A stretch of DNA of 64,000 bases from Blepharisma stoltei (taxonomy: Eukaryota; Ciliophora; Heterotrichea; Heterotrichida; Blepharismidae), in contig CAJZBQ010000051.1 in the NCBI GenBank assembly GCA_914767885.1, forward strand, positions 690,001 to 754,000. Direction: 5' to 3'. Below the pieces are notes generated by a model that saw only the letters and a program-made list of their open reading frames with translations, was not told the origin of the DNA and ran no database searches. Positions 20,301 through 31,500 of the stretch are shown in pieces. The stretch's first letter is position 1; each line of letters starts with the position of its first letter. A program made the position numbers and the translations under genes.

Positions 20301-21854
20301 GCCTGTGTCCAATTGTGGCTGCTGAAATGTAGTACTATACGCATCCCATACCATAAGTTCTGAATTTTCTCTGATAAGAATTATCATATCAGTGTCAGTC
20401 ATGGCTTCATTAAATCCAATGCCACACCATCCATCAAAAGAACACTATATAGAAATTACGTTAAATGTAAACACAAGGTTAACTTCATCTTCAACGACCC
20501 ATGATAGTAGAAAATTTGGATCAAGTTCGACAGAAATAATATCAGGAGGATTATTGAAGTAAGCATTTGCTTGGGTTGTGCCAAGTTTTAGCACACCAGA
20601 TCCTACCATATTGTGTTGGGTGAACTTTGTGAGGTTTGGCTTGTCAAGGTATAGCCCGTTCCCGGCTATAGACAGACTTAGCCCGATCTTTGCCGGGAAA
20701 CTCGGGGGGTTGTCTCCGTCACTTTGAGGTGACGAGTCAACTCCCCGAGTTGGCAAATAGCTGCTATATGGTGATTTGCCAACTCGGGGAGTTGACTCGT
20801 CACTTCAAAGTGACGGAGACAACTCCCCGAGTTTCCCGGCCAAGATCGGGCTAAGCCCGATCTATAGCCGGGAACGGGGCTATATGCAAAACAGAAGTTT
20901 GTGACCATATTAGGAGCTAGTACAATATCGCATTTAGGATCTTGGGTATTTAGAAGACGGGTGATAGTTGCAAGCATAATACCACCTGTAAAACTAGCAC
21001 TTTCCAGAATTATATCGTTTTTGCATCCGGAAATGGCGCTATCTTGGGCTGGAGTCTGAGGTTTAAAGCTGTAAGAATCCCAAGCTTGCATTAACCCATT
21101 TTCTCTGATTAAAATGATCATATCTGTGTTAATCATTCCAGAATTAAAGCCTATCCCACACCAGCCGTCAAACGAGCACTGAATAAGAATTTACATTGAA
21201 GGTGAAAGTTATTGCAGTTTGGTTCATTATCCAAGATTAGGATTAGGAATATTAAAAGTCAGGCGCTAGCCATATTGGTGATGCAGTCATCAAAGACCTC
21301 TAGCACGGGAGGTTCTACCGCTTTTCGACTCAAATACAGAGGATCTGTGCCACTTCGGTACCTTCTATCTCCTCCTTGCCTTGAGGATTCAGTCATGAAT
21401 GGATGGCTTATGGATTTTTTCGGCCCTTCTACGGGCGATTGGAGTGACTTGATCCCATGAATCAACTCCTTGGAGTTTATCAGCTGCCGAAGTGCCTTCC
21501 TTAAAGCTACAGGAAAAAGACTATTCCCTGCAACTTGAGCCGAAATCTCCAATTTTTCGGCAGAGGAAAGCCCCTGAGTCCTTAGATCCAAAGGACATTG
21601 TTGAGCACCTTCATTTCCAACCACAGGAAAGCAGCCAAAACCTAACCGGATACACTCCTCTTGAGCCTGCACTTGATTATCGGCTCGGAGTCCATCCCAG
21701 TTTGTCGTAGCCATAAGGTCTGGACTGCTGCGCAAGAGGGCAAGCTGGCACGTGCCGCCATTTTAACGTATTTAATTATCCAAGATAAATGAAAATTTTC
21801 ATTTAATTCAACAGTTACTAAGTCTGCAAGTGAAAACGCTAACCACTTTCGTAA
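17337..21854 (-). CDS. Four-DOMON / cytochrome b561 / cytochrome b5 / ferredoxin-reductase fusion
   Basis: With four short introns and the inserts at 20650-20882 and 21238-21786 removed, 1224 residues are readable. There are four DOMON domains, each with a VELDPNF-LSW strand, a CxFDGWCGIGF motif and an MINTDMI strand; then a b561-type membrane core with His-containing helices (WLCVVQVGIMAIRYFKW, RYHSRIGFYLC, SRRIHTVIGWACL); then a cytochrome b5-like heme domain (FMQNHPGGAYML); then FAD/NAD modules (RYYSLVSANLYSW, AAGTGILPFLDL, WVCGPSGFNRW). I infer a transmembrane redox enzyme moving electrons from cytosolic NAD(P)H to an outer acceptor such as ferric iron. The start is unresolved: WLAFSLA before the first DOMON looks like the end of a signal peptide, but an in-frame TAG precedes it at 21855-21857, so an upstream insert is likely. 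Confidence 0.85.
19446..19460 (-). other. 15-nt intron, DOMON 4
   Basis: GTAAAATTTATTTAG lies between TTC AAT and TGC. Removal joins FTFN to CKFDGW; retention gives an in-frame TAG. Confidence 0.92.
19947..19961 (-). other. 15-nt intron, DOMON 3
   Basis: GTAACCTTTATTTAG at the same codon position as in the neighbouring DOMON repeats; it joins FTFN to CTFDGW and removes a TAG. Confidence 0.92.
20445..20459 (-). other. 15-nt intron, DOMON 2
   Basis: GTAATTTCTATATAG, same position again, joins FTFN to CSFDGW and removes a TAG. Confidence 0.92.
20650..20882. mobile_element. Palindromic TA-bounded insert in DOMON 1, 233 bp
   Basis: Ends TATAGCCCGTTCCCGGC and TATAGCCCCGTTCCCGGC in inverted orientation, with a long inner palindrome (GTTGTCTCCGTCACTTTG and its complement). 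Removing TA 20650-51 to TA 20883-84 joins CFAY to LDKPNL, as in the sister repeats (CFAYLDEPNL). Confidence 0.92.
21179..21194 (-). other. 16-nt intron, DOMON 1
   Basis: GTAAATTCTTATTCAG at the same position as the three 15-nt introns; joins FTFN to CSFDGW. Confidence 0.9.
21238..21786 (-). mobile_element. Retroposon-like insert in DOMON 1
   Basis: Perfect 12-bp repeats ATTATCCAAGAT at 21226-21237 and 21775-21786 flank a GC-rich block. On the minus strand it starts AAAATGGCGGCACGTGCC and ends with a tail TTTTAATATTCCTAATCC. Collapsing the repeat gives NFHLSWIMNQTAITFTFN, matching the sister DOMON repeats. The duplication contains a TA. Confidence 0.88.
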
Positions 21855-22206
21855 CTAATAAAAGGTAAGCCTACATTTTTTTAATTTTTAATGACTTTTT
21901 AAAAAGTGAAAAATTTATTGTGAAATATTTTTTTTAAAATAGTATTTAAAGATTTTCCTTCGTTATTTTAAGTTTAAAATATTTAAATTAAATATAAATA
22001 TTATCAAAAATAATAAAGTTACGAAAAGCGTTTGTTATTAATTTGTATAGTAAGGAGATATAAAGAATGAAAAAGGTGAATTTTACCATCTTCTATTTTT
22101 ATTAATTTCACCAGCTCCTATGATAAGTGACTAAATCTTTATTAAATATGGCAATTGATAAAATTTTTAGACAAAAAAGGAGCTAGATAGGGTGGTACCT
22201 AAAAAG
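21852..22206. mobile_element. Possible further insert at the 5' end of the DOMON-reductase gene
   Basis: An in-frame TAG precedes the probable signal-peptide segment. Joining the TA at 21852-53 to a TA near 22207-08 would give a start ATG followed by HAVRKWLAFSLAD, an acceptable signal peptide. Another ATG near 22290 would also work. No clear terminal repeats were seen, so this is only a hypothesis. Confidence 0.25.
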
Positions 22207-22692
22207 TACAGCGTGCATTTTTAGTGTTAAATTTTTGCTCCTTAAAATTAATATCTGCTCATTGTTATTTATATGAGCATTTTTCTTCTACTTTATGTCG
22301 GTTTGATGGTTTTGAAAATCATTGCTTTTCTTGTTTTATTATGATAATTTTTTTTAAATTTTTAGTAATTTTAACAGTCAAAAATCGATAATAAAAAATT
22401 GCACTATAATTTTTTTCAAAAACGGTTGCCCGCTAGATTAGCAATTCTATCTTTGAGGAGATCAGATGAAACGATAAAAGGTAGCTTAAAATGATTTTTA
22501 TTATTTCAGAAACTTTTGTTTGGCTTTTAAGTATTTTTAATTAAATTCTTTTTTTGGCTATTATAAATTTAATTAATGAGACAAGTTATTACAATAAAGT
22601 TAAAACAAAATTTAATTGGATTTCTTTGGATTGGATAAAAAATTCTCATTATAGGTTGGCACTTTTATCCCATATTAAACCAATGTTGAACT

Positions 22693-23057
22693 TACTCCCC
22701 CCCCCCTCCGTGAGTGAACAAAACCATTAGAAAAATCGCTATTTTTTGCCCAAAAACCCACCCTCCGTGAGTGAACAAAAATTTTTTATGGAAAAAAATT
22801 TTGATATATAAATGATAATTAGTATAATGAAATCTAGAGCTAATTCTGTTTAATTTTAAACGAATTGCTTTTTAAAACATAAAATTTTATAAATTAAATT
22901 AATATTTGCTTTAAAATTTTTGTGAATTAGGATTTTTTTAAATTTCGAAAATAAATATTTTTTATAAAATTTATATATAAATTGTTTTAAAAAAAACCAA
23001 TTAACCCCCCTCCGTGAGTGAACAAAATTTTTTTGTTCACTCACGGAGGGGGGGAGT
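22693..23057 (-). mobile_element. MITE family 1, intact, 365 bp
   Basis: Flanked by TTA. The left end is a C-run then CTCCGTGAGTGAACAAAACC and the right end is GTTCACTCACGGAGGGGGGG. Compared with the copy at 28059, the order of parts is reversed, so it sits in the minus orientation. Confidence 0.88.
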
Positions 23058-23889
23058 TAGGAGAAATGGTGAGCAATTTAACAAGGAAAATGTCTATTGA
23101 CAGCTTCTTAAATTTGAGTGCTAGCACCCAAAAATTATTAAAATATTAAAGGAATAAAAGAAATAGATGCTATTAGTTTTGCGCTTTTATGAATTATTTT
23201 TTAAATAAATCTCTTTCATTTTTGTTTGCCAATTTTTGGGTGTGTGCATCTTCTTATAATTTTGCCTTCGAAAATAATATCTCAATTTTTAGAGTAATCA
23301 TAGGTCTTTATGCACCTATTTAATTGAAGGATTAAGCTTAAAAATTGTCTTTCATTTCAGCTAATAATTTCCAAAAAAATTGAGGTTGAGAAATTACTTG
23401 AATTAAGTACCTTTCTTAATAATTTTTCATTCCCTTTATTTTTCGAGATTAATTTTTTATAACCTCAACTAAAAGATTTATCAAGTAATTAAATAAACAA
23501 TTAAAGACCATTTTTAAACAAATCAGGAAAATAGATCTGATTTTATACTAATTAAGAAGTTATATTATGCGTTGGTATAGTTCTTGGAGACTTTCAGACA
23601 TCGGAACACTTTTCCATGTGTGGAACCCAAATCCCATATGTGAGTTTCAACACTTGAGTAGATCCACAGCGGATTGGGTTCCACTCCTATTGAGTGGCGA
23701 CCCTCTCAAAATTATGCCAGCACATATTACCATTAAAGAACACTTTTATTTCATCATCTTTTCTAAAAGATTTAATTTGTTGAACATATAGTCTTCGAGC
23801 CGTAGTTCCTCAATGGATTTAGACTCGAATTCTGATGCTGTATTTATATTTGTAATATTTATTTCAATGAAATCTAAGAAGTTATTTTC

Positions 23890-24476
23890 TCACTCTCCCC
23901 CATTCCGTGAGTGAATAAAAAAAATTTTGTTTACTCACGGAGCGGGGTTATTTTTTTTTTTAAAACAATTTATATATAAATTTTATAATTTTTCGTAATT
24001 TTAAAAAAAAAAACTTCTTTGCAAAAATTGAAAAGCAAATATTAATTTAATTTATAAAATCTATGTTTTAAAACGCAATTTGTTTAAAATTAAATAGAAT
24101 TAGCTTGAGATTTCATTATACTAATTATCACTTATATATTCAAATTTTTTTTCATAAAAATTTTTTCGATTACAAAAATTTTTGTTTACTCACGGGTGCA
24201 GGTCAAATAACTTTGCCTTTTTGATAGTATCCATTTCACCGAAAAATTTTTGGCCGAAAATTTTTGATAGTGAGACATTTGACCGAAAAAAACCGTTAAT
24301 TTTCAGCCAAATGTCCGCACTATCAAAAATTTTCGACCAAATGGATTTCTATGAAATGTACACTGTCAAAAATCCACGATCATTTGACATGGAGCCTTTA
24401 CTCACGGAGGGTGGGCTTTTGGGTAAAAAATAGGGATTTTTCCAATGGTTTTGTTCACTCACGGAGGGGGGGGGAG
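23890..24476 (+). mobile_element. MITE family 1 with TCA duplication and a nested insert
   Basis: TCA at 23890-92 and 24477-79 flank ends CTCTCCCCCATTCCGTGAGT and GTTCACTCACGGAGG. The right third is interrupted by the 212-bp insert at 24196-24407. Confidence 0.82.
24196..24407. mobile_element. Insert with an 11-bp duplication inside the MITE
   Basis: The direct repeat TTTACTCACGG (24185-24195 and 24397-24407) flanks a segment with weak inverted ends (GGTCAAATAACTTTG against CATGTCAAATGATCG) and an internal palindrome around TTTTGATAGTGAGACATTTG. Collapsing the repeat restores the MITE end. Confidence 0.7.
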
Positions 24477-24939
24477 TCAGATTGAATTTTTGAATTTATT
24501 CAAATGTAAAGTTCCTTTTTTGGAGTTTAAGATTTTATGTGATCGTAATTCTATTGAATTTAGGGGTATAAGAAACTCACGCTTTTTCTTGCCTGGCTCG
24601 TTATTATCAGGCAATTTATTAGTACGGAAATGCCATAAAGGATCCAAAGAAGTTTGCTCATTAGTTGGAATCTTAGTGGGTAGTGAACATTTTTGATTCG
24701 CCAGGGTTGAATTTTCAGGTTTGAATATTTCGGTTAAATGCCATTTGATCAGAACAAATTTGGTAGGAAGATAGATACACAGAGAAAGTTAACTGAAGCT
24801 TTTTGATAGTAGATATTTGCGAGTAAGTAATTTATCCGAGAGGCATTTCTCCTTTAATTTTAAGTAATGCAAGATTTTATATCTGTATGCATAAGGAATT
24901 AATTGTATTAATCAATTCTAAATAAATTTAAATATCTGC

Positions 24940-25249
24940 TAACTCCACCTTTCTGTGAGCGAAAAAAAATTCTGTTCACTCATGGAAGGGGTTTATTTTT
25001 TTTAAAAAAAATTATATAGAAATTTATATTTTAAAAAAAAAAATCCAATTTGTAAAAATTTAGGAGCAAAATTTAAGCAATCTATTTAAAATTAAACAGA
25101 ATTAGCTAGAGATTTCATTGGGATAATTATTAATTATATATCAAAATTATTTTTTCATAAAAAATTTTTGTTCGCCCACAGAGGGTGGGCTTTAGGGGTA
25201 AAAAAATAGGGATTTTTCCAATGGTTTTGTTAGTTCATGAAGGAGAAGT
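24940..25249 (+). mobile_element. MITE family 1 with TAA duplication
   Basis: TAA flanks both sides. Ends are CTCCACCTTTCTGTGAGCG and a diverged GTTAGTTCATGAAGGAGAAG, around the typical core. Confidence 0.75.
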
Positions 25250-25380
25250 AAGTTTAATGCAATCGCAATTATTATTAACAGATGTCTTATGAGGAAAAGT
25301 GCATAGGAACTTTAAGAGGAATGGCTTAAGAGAACAGCTTTTAGCAAGTGTCATAAGGGTAATATCATCTGAGAAAATGA

Positions 25381-26479
25381 CTAGCGTACTAACGTTCCCC
25401 TAAGAAAATAGCATGTTATCAATTTCCCAAGTAAGTGCCACACTATGAAAAGTTCCGATCAATGGATGAACCAAAATATTTCAGCTGTTATTGAACTCTT
25501 ACGGCTAGATTTCCTATTATCATAAAACATCTTAAAAAACACAGGGGCTGACAAATTCATTACATCTTTCACATTTTCTTTTATAGAATTTGAATCAATA
25601 TTTGTTATTAAAAGTTGCCAATCTTTGAGTTTTAATTCTGCTTTTGAAGGGCTCAGTTTAAAAATGCTCTCGAAATCGTTTTCTGAAGGCGATTCGTATA
25701 CTTCTTCTGAGCGCGTTTCATCAATTAGCTTGTTGAATTTTTCTTCGAGATCGTTTACATAGCTAAGTGCCTTGTCTAAGGAATGCCTTACAGCCTCTAT
25801 AGGAATTGCCCGAGGATGGCGCAAGATAGCTCCATCCTCGGGCAATTAGTATAGAAATAAAGTGGTGAAGTCAACAGAAGATGGACTTCGAGACACACTC
25901 CCTATGGAGGAGTAGGACTACCCTGATGAAACTGAAAATAGCCTCTCCCACTTTTTGAAATAGACCTTCAGGTTTGGGGATGCTGCCGAAGAGGGAAGTT
26001 TTCTTCTCCCCAAATTTTCCCTGTCCCTGCCAATGGGCTAGATTGGCTTGCCTCCCACTTAATATTTGCTTATCAGGACTAATGGAGTATCCGCAAGAGT
26101 GGCTCTAGCATAGAGAGGTAATCCTTTGGTTACATGGATTTACGCCAGATAAGTAGGCTAGTGTTCTATCCACCTATGACCTTATAATTTTAACTTAATT
26201 TACAACCTCTACAATTTCTTTAGATTCTCTAATAAGCTTGGTTCTGAAATTTTGTAGTGATTCTTTCATCTCAATTAATTTTTGGTTAATTAAATTTTTG
26301 GTATCTGAGTCTGGCTTAAAGTAGACCTTTAAGCATCTGTGCCGCTTTTCGTTTTCTATGTCTTCGATATGCTGGAGTGCATGGGATTTGCAAAATATCA
26401 CAGGCTGTGCAGAGCAGTCACATTTCCCATATGGCTTGCTTGTGCATTGGCTAATATAACATTTTGGGGAGTTTATCAT
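25381..26479 (-). CDS. Zinc-finger / coiled-coil protein, paralog 1, about 228 aa
   Basis: ATG at 26479; one retroposon insert (25800-26211) is removed. The N-terminus has a Cys/His cluster (PKCYISQCTSKPYGKCDC, FCKSHALQHI, HRCLKVYFKP) of B-box or AN1 type; metal binding is inferred. A coiled coil follows (LDKALSYVNDLEEKFNKLI), then FKLSPSKAELKLKDW, shared with the next gene upstream. A TGA at 25459 is read as Trp, taking the frame to a TAG at 25381; the last 26 residues have no counterpart in the paralog, so the C-terminus is uncertain. The function is unknown. Confidence 0.65.
25800..26211 (-). mobile_element. Retroposon-like insert in paralog 1
   Basis: Repeats TACAGCCTCTA (25789-25799) and TACAACCTCTA (26201-26211), one mismatch, flank the block. 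Collapsing them joins IVEVV to RHSLDKAL, as in the paralog (GVTKNTLNKAL). The left end carries a GCCCGAGGATGG hairpin. TA lies at both ends of the duplication. Confidence 0.8.
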
Positions 26480-26661
26480 ATTTATTATAAAATTTCAAAG
26501 TAAAATTCTGGGCTGAATTTAAATTAGCAAATCGTTAGTATAGGTAAGGCAAATACTTGATTTTTAGCAAATCGGCAAGAGCAAGTGCATACCAAACAAT
26601 AGCATCGCTCTTATATTCTTTTGCCAATTAATAGTTATTATTCTATTTTCAAAACTTAGAT

Positions 26662-27686
26662 TTAATTGAGATTAGATTTATATATCTTTAATATAGAATC
26701 CAAAGGGATATTGAATTGATAATCTTCAAATCGTAACTCTTCTACTGATTTATGATTAAATTCTGAAGATGCGTTAATGCTTCTAATGTATATAATTGAG
26801 CCTGAATCGTCTCGACTTGACAAAGGGCAATATTTTATAAGCTTTGTGCCTCTCTTTTGTATATTTTCATATGAAACACTATCAGGATTGTGAAGTGTTG
26901 ATTGACTAGATTGAAATGACTCTTCTCTATCAGCTTGAAATAAACCTTTGATGTGGAATTGAAATAAACCTTGCCTATTGGGTTGAAAACTTTGACTGTT
27001 GGGTTTAAATAGGTCTTGGCTATTTGATTGAAATAGGCTTTGACTGTTGGCAGGCTCTAGAGAGCGAAAAAGAGATGGGGGTGGCTGATTCTCAGAAATT
27101 GGTTTTGGTATCTTGAACGTTGAGTCTATATTTTGACCTGAGAATTCTTGAGTAAGGTAAGGTGCTGATAAGTTAATCATCTCTTTTACTTTTTCTGCTA
27201 TATTATTTCAACTAACAGTATTTAGTGTTGAAAGACACCAATTTTTGAGTTTTATCTTTGCATCAAAAGGGTTTAATTTAAATAAACTTTTAATATCATT
27301 TTCAGAAGCTAAATCATAAAATTCTTCTCTTTCTGTTTCTGTAATTAGGCTATTAAATGATTCTTCAAGTTTAGTTATTTTTTCAAGCGCTTTATTTAAT
27401 GTATTTTTAGTGACTCCAATGATTTCTATAGAATCTTTGATAAGCTTGCTTCGTGATTTTAATAAAATTTCCTTCATCTCAATTATTTTACTTTTGATTA
27501 AAGCATTGGTTTCCGATTTGGTTTAAAGTAAAGTTTTAAACATCGATGATACTTATTGTTTTCTATGTCTTCAATGTGCTGAAGTGCATGAGATTTACAA
27601 AATAGCACAGGCTTTTCTTCACAATCGCATTTTCCATATGGCTTTTTCATGCATTCGTCAGCAAAGCATTTTGGGGTCTTAATCAT
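26662..27686 (-). CDS. Zinc-finger / coiled-coil protein, paralog 2, with a frameshift
   Basis: The ATG at 27686 gives the same Cys/His cluster as the gene downstream (PKCFADECMKKPYGKCDC, FCKSHALQHI). At about 27517-27535 the frame breaks: after LYFKP the matching frame continues TKSETNALIKSKIIEM, one base out. No 15-16 nt intron or TA-bounded insert repairs it, so it is either a pseudogene or a sequence error. After that, coiled coil, FKLNPFDAKIKLKNW, a TGA-Trp at 27207 and a repetitive region rich in SLFQSNSQ-like repeats follow to TAA at 26662. Tandem with paralog 1; function unknown. Confidence 0.55.
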
Positions 27687-28058
27687 ATTATTTTTATATA
27701 TTTTCTACAAGCTTATAGAGGTTAGAGAATGAAATCTTCAATTATTTTTGTTATTTGTAATCAAAATGGTAGTATTCCAATAATTTGCAATTTGGATCTC
27801 ACTTTTTTATATTTTGCGAATAAATACTAATTGATATTTTTAAAGCTAAGTTAAAAAGGCCAAAGAAATGCTTTAAGACAGAATCAATCTTATATTTTTT
27901 AAAGCACATGATAAAAAAGTTTCTATTTTGTTTTTTTTATTTTTAGGTTAAATATTTCATGATTTGGCTCAATTTTAGTAATTTCTTTCTTATCAGATTC
28001 AGTTTTATAAGGATTTTTATGCTGCTCAGTTTCTTTTTAAAATATTTTCTTTTATGTC

Positions 28059-28445
28059 TTACTCCCCCCCCCCCTCCGTGAGCGAACAAAAAAATTTTGT
28101 TCGCTCACGGAGGGGGGTTAATTTTTTTTTTTAAAAAAAATTTATATATAAATTTTATAAAAAATATTTTTTTCGAAATTTAAAAAAATCCTAATTTGCA
28201 AAAATTGGGAAGCAAATATTAATTTAATTTGCAAAAATTTATGTTTTAAAACGCAATTTGTTTAAAATTAAACAGAATTAGCTCTAGATTTCATTATACT
28301 AATTATCACTTATATATCAAAATTTTTTTCCATTAAAATTTTTTCTATTAAAAAAATTTTTGTTCACTCACGGAGGGTGGGTTTTTGGTCAAAAAATGGC
28401 GATTTTTTCTAATGGTTTTGTTCGCTCACGGAGGGGGGGGGGGGG
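28059..28445 (+). mobile_element. MITE family 1, reference-quality copy, 387 bp
   Basis: TTA at 28059-61 and 28446-48. The left end is a C-run then CTCCGTGAGCGAACAAAA, facing its own complement at once (subterminal hairpin). The right end is GTTCGCTCACGGAGG followed by a long G-run. Internal marks: TTTATGTTTTAAAACGCAAT, GAATTAGCTCTAGATTTCAT and GGCGATTTTTTCTAATGG. It lies between genes (interval 27687-28508 otherwise empty). Confidence 0.92.
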
Positions 28446-28508
28446 TTAATTGTTGTTAGTGCTGAATATAAAAATGTAAAAAATTTAATTCAATTATAAC
28501 ATAATTTG

Positions 28509-31500
28509 ATGAAATCTTTATCAGATGAATGGTGAATCCAGGAAATTGATAGCGCTTATAGAAGCCTAAAAGAAATAGCTAGCTATATTATCTTTATTTC
28601 CTGGTGCTCGAGAACATTGAATTCGATGTATTCATCAAGAATTTTGGGAATTTTTGAAACACTTATGTTTGGCATATCAATTTTTCTTTATTTTCTGGCA
28701 CAAAAATTCGTCTTTTCACACAAAGGAAAAATTATCATGGCTATTGTAGTCGCAGAGTATGCAAATTTTTGAACATGAACTATAGTGCATTTAATTAAAA
28801 AAGATTACAACCCCTTAGCGATAATTTTTTCCACAATATTTATCATTTTCATTCAAACTCAATATGTCAGGTCCAGTATTATTGTCTTTGCCATTGGAAT
28901 CAAGCATATTATTCAATGGTACGTGATTCCGGCTTATTTTGGACTTGCTGAATATTCGCATGATATCCACACTTACATTGGAATTGGAGGAATTTTACTA
29001 TTAAATTATTTAAAAACAATGCGCAGCCGTATGGTAAGGCTTGAAAGGTTTGAATACAAATCTAAACTAGAAGAAACCTTACTTAATTAAATTACTTATA
29101 GAGAAGTTCCCTTCAGACCTGCAAGCCTCTACTCACTATCGAATAACGCTTAGCCGCTTCCTTGCCAGTTAGATACAGCCTTCCGCTGTGTTGCTCCTTA
29201 CGGACGAGGGCTTGAACTTGCTATCCGGAGCTAGAGGCACTGGGTCACCATGCCATACTTCAACGGGCTTCTATTTTTCCGAAAAATCGAATTTTATAAT
29301 GAGCTCTCGACCAAAATGGAATCTGTCAACGCCTGTATCGTGCTGGAGATTTGCCCGTTTCATCAAGTGACAACATCTGGCCTTGGTGGACTTTCCTTTT
29401 CAACTCCGGTGAGTCATCTTCCCACAAAGAAAAGCCTTGATCTGGATGCGAGCATGAAATCAACTAAAGCCGGCATTGCGCTCCACCGAACCAAGTAAAA
29501 CCTGACCGGATACACATTTCCAAACGCTGCACTCCTTTCCGCAAAGTCCCTGCTTTCCTAATTAACCAATCAACTGCAGGTATTAAGAGGGCAGGCTAGC
29601 TCACCAGCCATTTTAATGTATATAAGCTAGAAGAAACCAAGCAGAAGTTCTTTGTTGTCTTGCAAAACTTTCCTGATGGACTAATTGTAATTTCTAACAG
29701 CTCGCAGATTGAACTCGTAAATGAGAAAATTCAATCTATGCTGAACTGCTCAAAAGATTCACTCCTGAATATAATAAACTCCCTTTGCTACTATGAGCAA
29801 GATACCAATTCTACATCAAATCACCGCTTAATTGAAGATATAGACAATTGCGCAGAATTTGATATGGACCAAGAAATCACTCTTGGCATTGTTTTATTTA
29901 ATGAGAAATTTCTTGAGTGGAGGGCGAAAAAAATCCTTTGGGGTTCTGATGAAGCCATAATAATTACTGTTCATAATATTGATCACATAATGCACTCTCA
30001 GCAAGCATTAACTCAGCGACGATTTAAGAATGCAGTGTTTCATTCTTTATCCCATGAATTGCGAACGCCAATAAATGCTATTATCTCAATACTAGATCAA
30101 GCTTTAATCAATGATATAAATAAAGATAAACTTGCTTTAGCTTATGTTTCTTCTAAACTCCCCCCCTCTGTGAGTGAACAAAACCATTAGAAAAATCCCT
30201 ATTTTTTGCCCAAAAACCCACCTCCGTGAGGAACAAATTTTTTTATGGAAAAAAAATTTGATATATATGTGATAAATAGTATCATGAAAATCTCGAGCTA
30301 ATTCTGTTTAATTTTAAAAAAAATTGCGTTTTAAAACATAAATTTTGCAAATTAAATTAATATTTACCTTCCAATTTTCGAGAAGTGAGTTTTTTTTAAA
30401 TTCCGAAAAAAAAAAATTTCTATAAAATTTATACATAAATTGTTTTAAAAAACAAAAATTAGCCCCTCCATGAGCGAACAAGATTTTTTTGTTCGCTCAC
30501 GGAGGGGGGATTAAGCAGCTTTTATCATCTATAAATGATATGCTTGATTTTTCAAGAATTGTGAATGGAACGTTTAAGTCTCTTTCTACAAATTGCTCTG
30601 TAAGAAAAATGATTGATGAAATACATCAGCTGATTAAGAAGCAAGCTTTACAGAAAGGAATTGATATAAGAACAAGAATTGATGAAAGCATTCCAGATTT
30701 CATAAACTCAGATTCAAATCGAATTTTTCAAATACTGCTGAATTTATCAATGAATGCTCTAAAGTAATTACTAACTTAGGTTTACGAAAAGAGGATACAT
30801 AGAAATATGTGCCATTCTGACATTTGAAAATAAACTAAAGTTCATCATAAGAGACACAGGAATTGGGTTCTCATATGACAAATTGAAATGGATAAGAGAG
30901 ATGCTGATCAATATGAAAGTTACTGATATTGGCAAAGAAGGTCTTGGATTAGGGCTATATATATCAAATATGATAGTAAAACAGCTTGGTGGAAGCCATA
31001 TAAGAATCCATTCAGAACTGGGGGTTTATACTTCATTTAGCTTTTCTATTGATATAGGACTTGAAAAACCAGAAATTTTTGATGACTATTCTCTAAAGGT
31101 TCCTTCGGAAAGAAAATTCAATATAATAAATAGATTGTCTCGCCCACGAAAACGATCATTAAAAATCCAGAAAAAAGTACTGCTTGTGGATGACAATGAT
31201 TTGAACAGAGCAGTTGTCGGAACAGTTTTAGATTCAGAACACATTTCATACATGGAAGCAAGTGATGGAAAAGAAGCTGTCAATAAAATCATTGAGTATG
31301 ATAAACTTGGAGGATTTAAAGTGGTAATAATGGATTGCAATATGCCTATAATGGATGGCTGGGAAGCAACTAGCACTATTATACAAATGCATAATGATAA
31401 TGAAATTTCTAATTTGCCTGTAATCATTGGATATACAGCATTTACTTCTGATGAAGATGTACAGCTTTGCTATAGATGTGGGATGGTTGAATATATTGCA

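Larger units (their letters stand above)
22207..25380. other. Gene-free, MITE-rich stretch
   Basis: No frame of this 3.2-kb stretch resembles a gene. It holds three family 1 MITEs and a nested insert, plus unassigned AT-rich DNA. A small GC-richer patch at about 23590-23720 (GTTCCACTCCTATTGAGTGG) may be a retroposon scrap. Open frames here lie within MITE ends. Confidence 0.6.

Noticed and set aside
23567-24696. Open frames at 23567-23791, 24182-24433 and 24445-24696 as genes
   Set aside because: They are translations of MITE ends and cores (for example RSNNFAF and FTHGGGG), repeated wherever a MITE occurs.
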